16,545 nt of DNA, from the NCBI GenBank assembly GCA_937902295.1, contig CALGUM010000051.1:1-16545 (forward strand), in the 5' to 3' direction. Origin of the DNA: an uncultured Candidatus Saccharibacteria bacterium. Lineage in GTDB: Bacteria; Patescibacteriota; Saccharimonadia; Saccharimonadales; Saccharimonadaceae. The translations under genes and the position numbers were made by a program. Below are positions 5,635-13,687 of this stretch, one piece after another (position 1 is the stretch's first letter; each line of letters begins with the position of its first letter). The notes under the pieces were generated by a model that had not been told where the DNA came from, ran no database searches, and saw nothing but the letters and a program-made list of their open reading frames with translations.

Positions 5635-8172
5635 ATGAATTATTACAACCAAACACCTGAGCACGCAGTCAAACATCTCAAAACACAACCAGAAGGTCTG
5701 AGCAAAGAGGAGCGCGAAAGACGTCTAGAAGAGTATGGTAGTAATATCATACGAGTAAAAGGCGAACCGTTATGGCGTAAAATTGTTGAGCCATTTGCCA
5801 ATGTGTTTATGATGGTGCTGCTAGGTGCGGCGATCCTTAGTGTGCTCACAGGGCATGCACTCGATGCAATGATTATCGGTGCGATTGTAGCGGTGAGTGC
5901 GACGATATACTACGTACAGCGTATCTCAACTGAGCGAGTATTGCGTGCATTGCAAAAACACGATACACAGACAGTGACTGTACTTGCCGAAGGAGAAAAG
6001 ATATCAGTTGATACGGTTGATCTTGTGCCTGGTGATGTTGTTCTGCTCGCCGAAGGAGAAAAAGTGCCTGCGGATGGTCGCATTTTGCACGAAGATGATA
6101 TCCGTGCGGACGAGTCAATGCTTACTGGAGAGTCGTTACCGATATCCAAGCAGACCGAGCAGCTTGAGCAAGACAGGCCAGTGTATGAGCAAAGTAATAT
6201 GCTGTTTCAAGGCTCTTTCGTGGTATCTGGCCGCGGAAGTTTTGTTATTACAGCCACCGGCATGGATACGGAGTTCGGTAAGTTAGCGCAACTTGCCACA
6301 CCTACAAATGAGACAAGTCCAGCGCAGGCAAAAATTGATACACTCATCACGCGACTGATTATGGCGATTAGTGTGGTTGTGGTGATTACATTCGCGCTTG
6401 CAATATATCGAGGTATTGAGCTTGCTGAGGTAGTGCGTTACACCATGTCGATTGCAGTATCGGCAGTGCCAGAAGGTCTGATAGTAGCGACGACCGTTAT
6501 CTTAGTGCTTGGAATGCGTCGTCTCGCGAAATACAACGCACTTGCACGTTCAATGGGGGCGGTAGAAAATATTGGGATAATCACGACAATCGCCAGTGAC
6601 AAAACAGGGACACTCACAAAGAACTTATTGCGTGTACAAGAGTTGTGGCACCCAGACCGTTCGCAGGCGAGTCTTGCGGAATGGATGCTTATGGCGGCAA
6701 ATGACAGCGAAGGCGTCAGCAGCGATCCACTCGATACGGCAATGATTGATTATGCGAAAGAGGCCAATGTCTCTATTGCAAGCACTATGCGACTTAACCA
6801 AGTATTCCCATTTGATCAGGGTCTTGCTATGAGCGGTAACATATGGCGCGACGGAGATAGCCTCAAGGCCGTGCTCAAAGGCGCTCCGGAGCAGTTGATT
6901 GCGAGTAGCTACAGTAGCGATCCAGCGGGCAAAGCGCTTGCAGAAAAATCCCTCGTTCGTCTGACTAGTATGGGGTATCGTGTGATCGCCGTAGCGCAGA
7001 TTGAAGGAGTGGGCGATGGACTTGATGAGTTGAGCGAGTTGCCGCTTGAGCGTATGCAGTTCGTCGGACTGATTGGTATCGCCGATGAACTACGACCAGA
7101 GGCTAGCAAGGCAATCCGTAGCGCGCAGGATGCAGGTATATCGGTCCGTATGATTACCGGTGACCACGCAGAGACAGCGTTTTCAATTGGAAAGCAACTG
7201 GGCTTGGCGGACGAACGTTCTCAGGTGATGGATTGCCGTGAGATTGGTTCTATGAGCGATGAAGAATTGACTAAAAAGGTGGCCGAAGTGCGCGTCTTTG
7301 CCCGAGTTGTGCCAGAAGCAAAGCATCGTATTTTGAGTATTCTCAAAATCAATGAGATTGTTGCTATGACAGGTGATGGCGTCAACGATGTACCTGCACT
7401 GACAAATGCGCACGTAGGAATTGCGATGGGCTCTGGCTCGCAAATCGCAAGAGAATCGGGTGACATAGTGCTACTCGATGATAATTTTGCGAGTGTCGTC
7501 CAAGCCGTGCGCGGCGGCAGGGTAATTTTTGATAATATCCGCCGTATGATGTTCTATCTATTCTCAACCAATCTTGGTGAAGTGGCAGTGATGGTGGTTG
7601 CGTTAATCGTGGGAATGCCACTGCCACTTGTAGCGGTGCAGATTCTGTGGATTAACCTTGTGACAGACACCGCGTTTGTTATTCCGCTGGGACTCGAGAA
7701 GGCGGAGAGTAATGTGATGAAGCGACCGCCGCGCAAGGCCACGCAACCAGTACTTGATCGCCATATGGTAATCCGACTATTGCTTATATCCGCTACCATG
7801 GCAATCGGTACTCTGACAATCTTTAACTATATGCTGAATAAGACTGATGACATTCAATACGCACAAACAATTGCGTTTATGGTGCTCGTAGTCGCACAGT
7901 GGGCGAATGCGCTGAATGCACGTAGCGAGTTTAGCTCACTCTTGTATCGTATGCGTGTCATCAATTACCCAATGCTTGCAGGAGCGACAATCGCGATTAC
8001 AATGCAGGCTCTCGTAATGTTTGGTCCATTGCAAGAAGCACTCCATGTGGTACCTGTCGCATTGATGGATATGATCTGGACGAGTACACTAATGTTCTTT
8101 GCTGTACTTATTGTCGGTGAGTTACATAAACTATATACACGCTTAACAATGTCGAAGGAGGCTCGCCGATGA
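5635..8172 (+). CDS. P-type cation-transporting ATPase, Ca2+-ATPase-like (P2 group)
   Basis: This 845-residue ion pump uses ATP to move cations, most likely Ca2+, across the cytoplasmic membrane. Motifs in order: actuator TGES (164-167), phosphorylation loop SDKTGTLT with D322, nucleotide-site KGAPE (K415), TGD (508-510) and hinge TGDGVND (579-585). Binding residues match SERCA: PEGL in M4 (E280), N646 and E649 in M5, N674, T677 and D678 in M6. The M8 glutamate of SERCA site I is Q755 here. The Cys usually before SDKTGT is Ala. The N-terminal cation-ATPase domain is present, and about 10 membrane helices are expected. ATG 5635 is preferred to GTG 5632, which would add one residue. First gene of a four-gene operon; its stop overlaps the next start as ATGA. 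Confidence 0.92.
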   Translation: MNYYNQTPEHAVKHLKTQPEGLSKEERERRLEEYGSNIIRVKGEPLWRKIVEPFANVFMMVLLGAAILSVLTGHALDAMIIGAIVAVSATIYYVQRISTERVLRALQKHDTQTVTVLAEGEKISVDTVDLVPGDVVLLAEGEKVPADGRILHEDDIRADESMLTGESLPISKQTEQLEQDRPVYEQSNMLFQGSFVVSGRGSFVITATGMDTEFGKLAQLATPTNETSPAQAKIDTLITRLIMAISVVVVITFALAIYRGIELAEVVRYTMSIAVSAVPEGLIVATTVILVLGMRRLAKYNALARSMGAVENIGIITTIASDKTGTLTKNLLRVQELWHPDRSQASLAEWMLMAANDSEGVSSDPLDTAMIDYAKEANVSIASTMRLNQVFPFDQGLAMSGNIWRDGDSLKAVLKGAPEQLIASSYSSDPAGKALAEKSLVRLTSMGYRVIAVAQIEGVGDGLDELSELPLERMQFVGLIGIADELRPEASKAIRSAQDAGISVRMITGDHAETAFSIGKQLGLADERSQVMDCREIGSMSDEELTKKVAEVRVFARVVPEAKHRILSILKINEIVAMTGDGVNDVPALTNAHVGIAMGSGSQIARESGDIVLLDDNFASVVQAVRGGRVIFDNIRRMMFYLFSTNLGEVAVMVVALIVGMPLPLVAVQILWINLVTDTAFVIPLGLEKAESNVMKRPPRKATQPVLDRHMVIRLLLISATMAIGTLTIFNYMLNKTDDIQYAQTIAFMVLVVAQWANALNARSEFSSLLYRMRVINYPMLAGATIAITMQALVMFGPLQEALHVVPVALMDMIWTSTLMFFAVLIVGELHKLYTRLTMSKEARR

Positions 8173-8864
8173 TCACGGTTACACACGTCACAAAAACGTA
8201 TGGAAAGAAACAAAATAGTTTCAAGGCACTGGACGACGTAAGCCTTGAAATTCCAAGCGGGGCAAGTGTGGCGATCCTCGGCAAATCTGGAAGCGGTAAG
8301 TCTACGCTTATGCACGCGATTAGTGGGCTTGATAGACCTGAGTCTGGTGAAGTGGTTATTGACGGTGACAACATTTTGACCATGAAGCAAAAAACAGTCG
8401 ATCGCTTTCGTGCAGAAAAAATAGGATTTATTTTTCAGAGCTTTTTCATACAAGGTAACGAAAGTGTGTACGACAATGTGAGTTTGCCGCTTGAGATTGC
8501 CCAGGTGCCGCGACGCACGCGTACGCAGCGTGTTGAGGCTGCGCTTGAGGCAGTTGAGTTAAGCGACAAAATTAAGAATAAGGCAAAAGATCTTTCAGGT
8601 GGCCAAAAGCAACGTCTTGCAATTGCGCGCGCAATCGTCAATGAGCCACAAATTATTTTTGCAGATGAGCCTACAGGCAATCTCGATAGTGTGACTGGGG
8701 ACACGATCGAAGAGCTACTATTTAGCTATAACCGTGAGAAAAACGTTACTCTTATTATCGTGACGCACGACGCAGATCTAGCGAAAAAATGTGATATTTT
8801 GGTGAGCATAAAAGACGGAAAAATTGAGTCGGTGACGCAAAAGGACACAGGAGCACAATCATGA
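8169..8864 (+). CDS. ABC transporter ATP-binding protein, MacB/LolD-like
   Basis: This 231-residue nucleotide-binding subunit powers the permease encoded next. It has the full set of ABC motifs: Walker [10 protein letters not shown] (38-46, K44), Q-loop Q90, signature LSGGQ (142-146), Walker B IIFADE (162-167, catalytic E167), D-loop NLDS and switch H200. The [10 protein letters not shown] segment and overall length place it in the MacB/LolD/FtsE-type group, which drives mechanotransmission or lipid/peptide export rather than solute uptake. AAGGAGG (8155-8161) stands 7 bases before the ATG. The gene overlaps the ATPase stop by ATGA and overlaps the permease start by ATGA, so the three are translationally coupled. 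Confidence 0.95.
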   Translation: MITVTHVTKTYGKKQNSFKALDDVSLEIPSGASVAILGKSGSGKSTLMHAISGLDRPESGEVVIDGDNILTMKQKTVDRFRAEKIGFIFQSFFIQGNESVYDNVSLPLEIAQVPRRTRTQRVEAALEAVELSDKIKNKAKDLSGGQKQRLAIARAIVNEPQIIFADEPTGNLDSVTGDTIEELLFSYNREKNVTLIIVTHDADLAKKCDILVSIKDGKIESVTQKDTGAQS

Positions 8865-10243
8865 AAATAGCAGATATAACGAGACGAGCTGGAAGAAGCC
8901 TCAGTCAAGCTAAGGCGCGCACAGTACTGACTAGCCTCGCAATTGGAGTCGGTGCGTTTACGCTCACGCTTGCACTCGCAGCAGGGGAAGGGTCACGACA
9001 ATATGTCGATACGATTGTCAGCTCAAATATTGATCCGCAAATGCTCATTGTCGCAAAGGACGAATCAATGTTCGGTGGTGGTGACGAAGGGGCTTCGCTC
9101 GCAGGAACAGGTCTCAGGGAGTATTCCGAGACCGCAACGCAATATGCAGGACTGACACTCAAGACACTTTCACCGGATGATTTTGATAAAATTTCAAGCC
9201 GTAGTGATGTCGAAAAAGTGACACCAACGTATCTAGTGAACGCACAGTATCTTACCTTTGAACAAGTTGAAGACAAGCAGTACACTGCCGATGTCACCGT
9301 CTATGACGTATCGGTGCGCCCAGAAGTTGCAGCAGGCACGTTGCCTGATCGTGCACAGCAGCAAATCGCTGATGATGAGGTAGTGGTGCCCGAGAGTTTC
9401 CTGAAAACACTTGATATTACAGACTACGATAGTTTTATTGGTTCAAATATCACCCTTCATCTCATGCAGCCACCAAAAAATCTCAGCGAAGCTGACATTC
9501 AATCTTTGGCAGCCACAGATGGACTCGCTGCAGTCGAAGAGGCAATGCAGGGAGAATCAAGGGAAGTGACGCTGAAGGTGCGAGCTGTAAGCATGCAGTC
9601 GGCAACGTCGTTTACCGCAAGTAGCGCCTTGTTTATCTCGGAAAACAAAGCGAAAGAACTATCCGAATTTCTCACAAAAGATACTGAGCAATACCGAAGT
9701 TATGTCTCGGCAATGGTGCTCGTCAAAGATGGGGTTGATCCAAGTGCTGTAAAGGCGGATCTTGAAAAAGATGGCATCTATAGTGTAACTGCTGAAGATG
9801 TGCAGGGATTGTTATTTACATTTGTGAATTTGCTACAAGGTATTGTAATAGGGTTTGGACTCCTCGCGCTGATTGCGAGTATATTCGGCATTATCAATAC
9901 ACAGTACATCTCGGTGCTCGAGCGCACTCAGCAAATAGGACTCATGAAGGCTCTAGGTATGAGTGGGCGTGATGTCGGTCGTTTATTCCGCTACGAAGCG
10001 GCATGGATTGGATTTTTGGGTGGTCTCATCGGCGCAGGCTTAGCATGGGGAGCTGGCGTGGCACTGAATCCATTTATTTCAGATGCACTCGGTTTGAGCG
10101 CGGGCACACACCTGCTAGTCTTTCAGCCAGTTCCAATAGCAGGATTGATTATCGGGCTCATGGTGATCGCAGTGCTGGCGGGATACTTCCCAAGTAGGAA
10201 AGCGACCCGACTTGATCCAATAGAGGCGCTGAGAACCGAATAG
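8861..10243 (+). CDS. ABC transporter permease, MacB/FtsX type
   Basis: This 460-residue membrane subunit pairs with the ABC ATPase upstream. It has one N-terminal membrane helix (about 22-42) and a large extracytoplasmic MacB_PCD-like periplasmic core (about 45-315). A single FtsX domain (about 318-460) carries three helices and ends in the classic PSRKATRLDPIEALRTE motif. One FtsX copy with this order is the MacB/LolC topology, not the ten-helix BceB layout. Substrates of such pairs include peptides, toxins and lipoproteins; the substrate here cannot be read from sequence. No MacA-type adaptor is next to it. The start ATG overlaps the previous stop (ATGA) and has an AGGAG SD. The stop TAG abuts the uppP start. 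Confidence 0.92.
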   Translation: MKIADITRRAGRSLSQAKARTVLTSLAIGVGAFTLTLALAAGEGSRQYVDTIVSSNIDPQMLIVAKDESMFGGGDEGASLAGTGLREYSETATQYAGLTLKTLSPDDFDKISSRSDVEKVTPTYLVNAQYLTFEQVEDKQYTADVTVYDVSVRPEVAAGTLPDRAQQQIADDEVVVPESFLKTLDITDYDSFIGSNITLHLMQPPKNLSEADIQSLAATDGLAAVEEAMQGESREVTLKVRAVSMQSATSFTASSALFISENKAKELSEFLTKDTEQYRSYVSAMVLVKDGVDPSAVKADLEKDGIYSVTAEDVQGLLFTFVNLLQGIVIGFGLLALIASIFGIINTQYISVLERTQQIGLMKALGMSGRDVGRLFRYEAAWIGFLGGLIGAGLAWGAGVALNPFISDALGLSAGTHLLVFQPVPIAGLIIGLMVIAVLAGYFPSRKATRLDPIEALRTE

Positions 10244-10245
10244 TG

Positions 10246-11082
10246 ATGGAGTGGTGGCACGCCGTCGTTATAGGAATTGTCGAAGGTATTACTGAGTTTT
10301 TACCAATTTCGAGTACAGCGCACATCGGTTTTTTTACAAGTATATTTGGCTATGCTCCGACAGACCCAAGTATCATAGCGTTTACAGCGATCATTCAATT
10401 GGGGGCGATCGCAGCTGCGGTAGTGTATTTTCGTGAAGATATTGTTCGTACTGTAAGGGGTTTTTTCGCTGGGCTGGCACACAAAGAGGCTCGCAAGTCA
10501 TTTGAGTACTTATTTGGATGGATTGTTATCGTAGGGTCGATTCCTATTGTGATTGTTGGTTTGTTTTTTCAAGACATGGTGGAAACAACATTTCGTAATT
10601 TGTGGTTTACCGTAGCGGGTTTAATTGGTTTTACAATTATTCTTTGGCTAGCCGACCGGTATGGTGCACGTACTCGTGGCGAGAAAAGTATGACGCTAAA
10701 AGATTCAATCATTATTGGCTTAATTCAGGCGGTTTCTCTTGTGCCGGGTGTCTCACGGTCTGGCGCAACAACCGCAGCTGGGTTGTTGCAAGGGTTCGAT
10801 AGGGTCACTACCACGCGGCTCGCCTTTTTCCTCGGTATACCGGCCCTTATCGGCGCAGGCGGGCTCCAACTAGTTGTGCATTATGACGAAATCGGACCAG
10901 GGGTAGGGTGGTTTGCCACCTGGCTCGCAACGATTGTTTCGTTTGTTGTGGCATATGTTTGTATTGATTGGTTGCTGCGTTTTGTGGCAAGTCATAGTTT
11001 TTCGATATTCATTTGGTATCGTTTCGCCCTCGGTGCAGTACTGGCGATTCTACTCGCAACAGGATTTATCGCGGCTGTTTAA
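10246..11082 (+). CDS. uppP: Undecaprenyl-diphosphate phosphatase UppP (BacA)
   Basis: UppP is an integral membrane enzyme that removes one phosphate from undecaprenyl pyrophosphate. This recycles the lipid carrier for peptidoglycan and other cell-wall polymers, and its overproduction gives bacitracin resistance. The 278-residue protein carries both signature motifs: EGITEFLPISSTAH (13-26, with E13, E17 and H26) and PGVSRSG (167-173, with R171). Around eight membrane helices are expected. The start is ATG 10246; GTG 10243 overlapping the permease stop is an alternative that adds one residue. No clear SD is present, so translation probably depends on coupling to the permease. Its 3' end overlaps the convergent minus-strand gene by 4 bases. 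Confidence 0.96.
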   Translation: MEWWHAVVIGIVEGITEFLPISSTAHIGFFTSIFGYAPTDPSIIAFTAIIQLGAIAAAVVYFREDIVRTVRGFFAGLAHKEARKSFEYLFGWIVIVGSIPIVIVGLFFQDMVETTFRNLWFTVAGLIGFTIILWLADRYGARTRGEKSMTLKDSIIIGLIQAVSLVPGVSRSGATTAAGLLQGFDRVTTTRLAFFLGIPALIGAGGLQLVVHYDEIGPGVGWFATWLATIVSFVVAYVCIDWLLRFVASHSFSIFIWYRFALGAVLAILLATGFIAAV

Positions 11083-11894
11083 TTGTTGCAGTGATTGATG
11101 ATATCGATAATGATATATCGATCGTTAGGGGTTTCACTGGCTTGCTCTAGATTGTAAGCGACAGGTTGGCCGATGCGTACGCGGTCGCGCGGGATGCCGC
11201 GATCAATGAGATCTTGCTGAATCTTGGTGGTGCGGTTTTGAACAACTGAGAGCGGACTATCTTGAGTTTCAGTTGCTGCAGGAATGTAACCGCGTATCAA
11301 AAAAGAGAAATCTTTTTCGCTCGCAGTGTTATAAAACGTTGACATGCGTTCGAGTAGTCTTGTACTTGTTTCTTCGTTCACGTAGTCGAGCGCGGTTGCA
11401 TCACCAAAAATCATTGTTGCACCCCGAATCGTTTTTGCGTAGAGTCGTGTTGAGTCGAGTGTCCGTAGGTTATCTCGCGATAAACATGCCCGCTGGTTTG
11501 TGTTCACAGTAACTTCCTGGGTGTCATCTTTTGGAGTGCTACCAAGAGTGTTGCCGACAGTAGTCTCGACGATGCGGCCACCGAGTACCGCAATACGTGC
11601 ATAACGTGGTGTCGAGGAATCTGAGAAGCTATAGCGTACATAGAATGTTTCATCAACGTGCGCGAGGGAGTCGAGCCGATAGTTACGCTGATGTGCCGCT
11701 GCGTACAATATATCTGAGTCGTTCGTCTTGGTATATTGTGCAAACGCACGCTGATCCTGCATGAACGCAGCTTCCATCGTACTATCGGCAACTCGTTGCG
11801 CCTGAGCGCGCGGCGTGAAAAACAAAAAGTATATGCCAGTAGCTATGCTCGCTAGGAGTATAAATATTGAAAGTGCTATGAGAAGACGCTTCAT
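11079..11894 (-). CDS. Membrane-anchored protein with a diverged OmpA-like C-terminal domain
   Basis: A 271-residue protein with an N-terminal signal anchor (about 5-27, KR then a hydrophobic run) and an extracytoplasmic body. Residues about 40-130 have a beta-type pattern of unknown family. Residues about 160-266 follow the OmpA-like peptidoglycan-binding pattern: a helix (NEETSTRLLERMSTFY), a strand ending RGY where GHTD is usual, LSVVQNRTTKIQQDLIDRGIPRDRV, and a final NDRYIIIDI equivalent to the conserved NRRVEI. The key Arg of the last motif is kept, but the Asp of GHTD is not evident. Cell-wall binding is therefore plausible but unproven. It is convergent with uppP (4-base overlap) and divergent from serS. 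The start has no SD and lies 7 bases from a -10 box. Confidence 0.85.
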   Translation of the reverse strand: MKRLLIALSIFILLASIATGIYFLFFTPRAQAQRVADSTMEAAFMQDQRAFAQYTKTNDSDILYAAAHQRNYRLDSLAHVDETFYVRYSFSDSSTPRYARIAVLGGRIVETTVGNTLGSTPKDDTQEVTVNTNQRACLSRDNLRTLDSTRLYAKTIRGATMIFGDATALDYVNEETSTRLLERMSTFYNTASEKDFSFLIRGYIPAATETQDSPLSVVQNRTTKIQQDLIDRGIPRDRVRIGQPVAYNLEQASETPNDRYIIIDIINHCNN

Positions 11895-11901
11895 GATAGT
11901 T

Positions 11902-11907
11902 AGTATA
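11902..11907 (-). promoter_or_regulatory. -10 box of the OmpA-like gene, predicted leaderless
   Basis: On the minus strand, TATACT (11902-11907) is followed by 7 bases and then the ATG at 11894. There is no SD and no clear -35. Transcription is expected to start at the ATG itself. Confidence 0.55.
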
Positions 11908-11951
11908 CCGTACTCATCGTCGTAACAGGAGTTATAAAAACACTACACTAC

Positions 11952-11960
11952 TGTTATAAT
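11952..11960 (+). promoter_or_regulatory. Extended -10 promoter of serS, predicted leaderless
   Basis: TGtTATAAT is a perfect extended -10 (TATAAT 11955-11960). The -35 region is weak (TTATAA 11932-11937, spacing 17). Seven bases separate the -10 from ATG 11968, and there is no SD between them, so the transcript should begin at the start codon. Confidence 0.7.
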
Positions 11961-11967
11961 AAGTTGC

Positions 11968-13215
11968 ATGTTAGATATTCGCTTTATACGTGCCAATCCA
12001 GAAAAAGTTCAACAAAATGCTGAAGCGAAAGGATATAAAAATCTGTCCGTAGTACAGCTACTTGAGCTCGATGCATCTCGACGTACAGTACAGCAACATG
12101 TCGATGAGCTCCGTGAACGTCGTAATGCCAATGCCGCTAAGATGAAAGGTGGCAAACCATCGCAGGAGTTGATTGATGAGGGTAAGGAAATTAAACAGCA
12201 GCTTATTCAGCTCGAAGATCAGGCAGCGCAATCTGCATACGCGTTCGAGACGATGCTGCACAGTTTTCCGAATATAGCAGAAGACGACGTGCCAGTCGGT
12301 GACGAAGAGGCGAGTGTTGAGGTGTCGCGATGGGGCGAACAGACAGTCGGTGCGCGTGACCACCTAGAGTATGCACTTGAGCGAGAATGGGTTGATTTTG
12401 AGCGAGGCGCAAAAGTTGCAGGTGCAAAGTTCTACTACCTTAAAGGTGACTTAGCACTTCTTGAGCAGGCCATTACGCAATATGTGCTGAATATACTCGT
12501 AGCAAAAGGATTTAATTTTATGACAGTCCCTCATATGGTAAATGCACGCACTATGATGGGGACTGGATTTGCGCCGCGCACAAGTGACCAAAGTGATGAG
12601 TATGCCATAGAGGGCGAGGATTTGTCACTCATTGCCACAGCGGAGATTCCCTTAACTGGATATCATGCAGACGAAATTATAGACGAAGCACGACTACCAT
12701 TGCTCTATGCAGGGCTCAGTCCTTGTTATCGCAAAGAGGCAGGTGCGTCGGGTAAGCACACACGAGGCTTATTCAGGGTGCACCAGTTTAACAAACTGGA
12801 AATGTATGCGTATTCACTACCCGAGCAGTCACAAAGGGTACACCAACAGCTGCTTGCGATAGAGGAAGAGATTTGGCAAGCGATAGGCGTCCCGTATCAT
12901 GTCATTAATATCGCCAGCGGTGACCTTGGGGCGCCAGCGAGTAAAAAATACGATATTGAGTATTGGTCACCGGTTGACAGCACGTACCGCGAACTCACAA
13001 GCTGTAGTAATTGTACTGATTTCCAGACGCGAAACCTTAATATTCGTGTGCGTCGTGCCGATGGATCGATTGAGATGCTCCATTCACTCAATGGCACTGC
13101 CGTGTCGCTCGCTCGCTCGCTCGTGGCCGTTATTGAGCACAATCAGCGTAGTGACGGTAAGTTGGATGTTCCGAGCGTTTTGCGCCCCTATCTTGGCAAT
13201 AGGGAAGTACTCTAG
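11968..13215 (+). CDS. serS: Serine--tRNA ligase
   Basis: SerRS charges tRNA-Ser (and tRNA-Sec where present) with serine in the cytoplasm. The 415-residue length is normal for the bacterial enzyme. Residues 1-105 form the tRNA-binding coiled-coil arm (DASRRTVQQHVDELRERRNA). The class II catalytic core follows: the serine-binding TAE loop (224-226), motif 2 around YRKEAGASGKHTRGLFRVHQF (R255, R269 region, F274), and motif 3 LNGTAVSLARSLVAVIEHNQ (374-393, R383). An in-frame tetranucleotide repeat lies within motif 3. The ATG at 11968 begins a typical SerRS N-terminus (MLDIRFIRANPE), has no SD, and sits 7 bases from a perfect -10. A monocistronic unit is likely, since hpf has its own promoter. 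Confidence 0.98.
   Translation: MLDIRFIRANPEKVQQNAEAKGYKNLSVVQLLELDASRRTVQQHVDELRERRNANAAKMKGGKPSQELIDEGKEIKQQLIQLEDQAAQSAYAFETMLHSFPNIAEDDVPVGDEEASVEVSRWGEQTVGARDHLEYALEREWVDFERGAKVAGAKFYYLKGDLALLEQAITQYVLNILVAKGFNFMTVPHMVNARTMMGTGFAPRTSDQSDEYAIEGEDLSLIATAEIPLTGYHADEIIDEARLPLLYAGLSPCYRKEAGASGKHTRGLFRVHQFNKLEMYAYSLPEQSQRVHQQLLAIEEEIWQAIGVPYHVINIASGDLGAPASKKYDIEYWSPVDSTYRELTSCSNCTDFQTRNLNIRVRRADGSIEMLHSLNGTAVSLARSLVAVIEHNQRSDGKLDVPSVLRPYLGNREVL
13105..13123 (+). repeat. TCGC tetranucleotide repeat inside serS motif 3
   Basis: Four and three-quarter copies of TCGC in tandem (19 bases) encode S380-L385 of SerRS. Because the unit is not a multiple of three, one slippage event would frameshift the gene near its end. 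The residues encoded are the conserved motif 3, so the repeat may only reflect codon choice. Confidence 0.7.
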
Positions 13216-13243
13216 GCGACGTACACTTTTAAGTAGTGGTGCG

Positions 13244-13273
13244 TTCGAGTAACCGCGCAATTTGTGCTATAAT
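13244..13273 (+). promoter_or_regulatory. Promoter of hpf
   Basis: TGcTATAAT (TATAAT 13268-13273) is a perfect extended -10. A weak -35 TTCGAG lies at 13244-13249 (spacing 18). The predicted leader is about 25 bases and contains the AGGAGGG SD at about 13296-13302. Confidence 0.7.
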
Positions 13274-13305
13274 CATAAGTACAAACACCTAACGATAGGA
13301 GGGAC

Positions 13306-13671
13306 ATGATCTCGCCAATTGCAATTACAGGTATCAACTATGAAGTGGATGAACGCACAAAAAAGTACGTAGAGCACAAAGTTCGTAAGCTCGATAAATT
13401 TATCCCTCGCCATGCGAAAAAGAGTGCAAGCGCAGAGGTGAAACTTGTACATATCGACAAGAAGAATGGCAATAAATACAAGGCCGAGATAGTCTTGCAT
13501 GTACCCGATAAGACACTGACGGCAAAGGATTCTACAGTGAACATTCTTGCTGCAGTTGATATTGTGGAAGCTAAGATCAAGGCGCAGCTGGCAAAATACA
13601 AGGAGCAGCGGACCGAGGATCGCGGTACCTTGAGTCGATTTAAGCGTAGTTTTGCACGCGAAGCGCAGTAA
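13306..13671 (+). CDS. hpf: Ribosome hibernation promoting factor (HPF/RaiA family, short form)
   Basis: HPF/RaiA proteins bind in the decoding centre of the 30S subunit and keep ribosomes inactive in starvation or stationary phase. The 121-residue protein has the family's beta-alpha-beta-beta-beta-alpha fold pattern: IAITGINYEVDERTKKYVEHKVRKLDKFI (about 5-33), strands around 42-75, and the final helix ILAAVDIVEAKIKAQLAKYK (about 80-99). It lacks the C-terminal dimerisation domain of long HPF, so it is of the short type. A basic tail (SRFKRSFAREAQ) follows. The ATG at 13306 has a strong AGGAGGG SD. The gene lies 93 bases before secA, an order also frequent in Firmicutes. Confidence 0.94.
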   Translation: MISPIAITGINYEVDERTKKYVEHKVRKLDKFIPRHAKKSASAEVKLVHIDKKNGNKYKAEIVLHVPDKTLTAKDSTVNILAAVDIVEAKIKAQLAKYKEQRTEDRGTLSRFKRSFAREAQ

Positions 13672-13687
13672 TACGTCAAGTTTACTC

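Noticed and set aside
8170..8172. Possible recoding of TGA as glycine (code 25) because of the CPR style
   Set aside because: TGA ends the P-type ATPase and the ABC ATPase exactly where the families end and where the next gene starts, and well-conserved Gly positions use GGN codons. The standard code fits.
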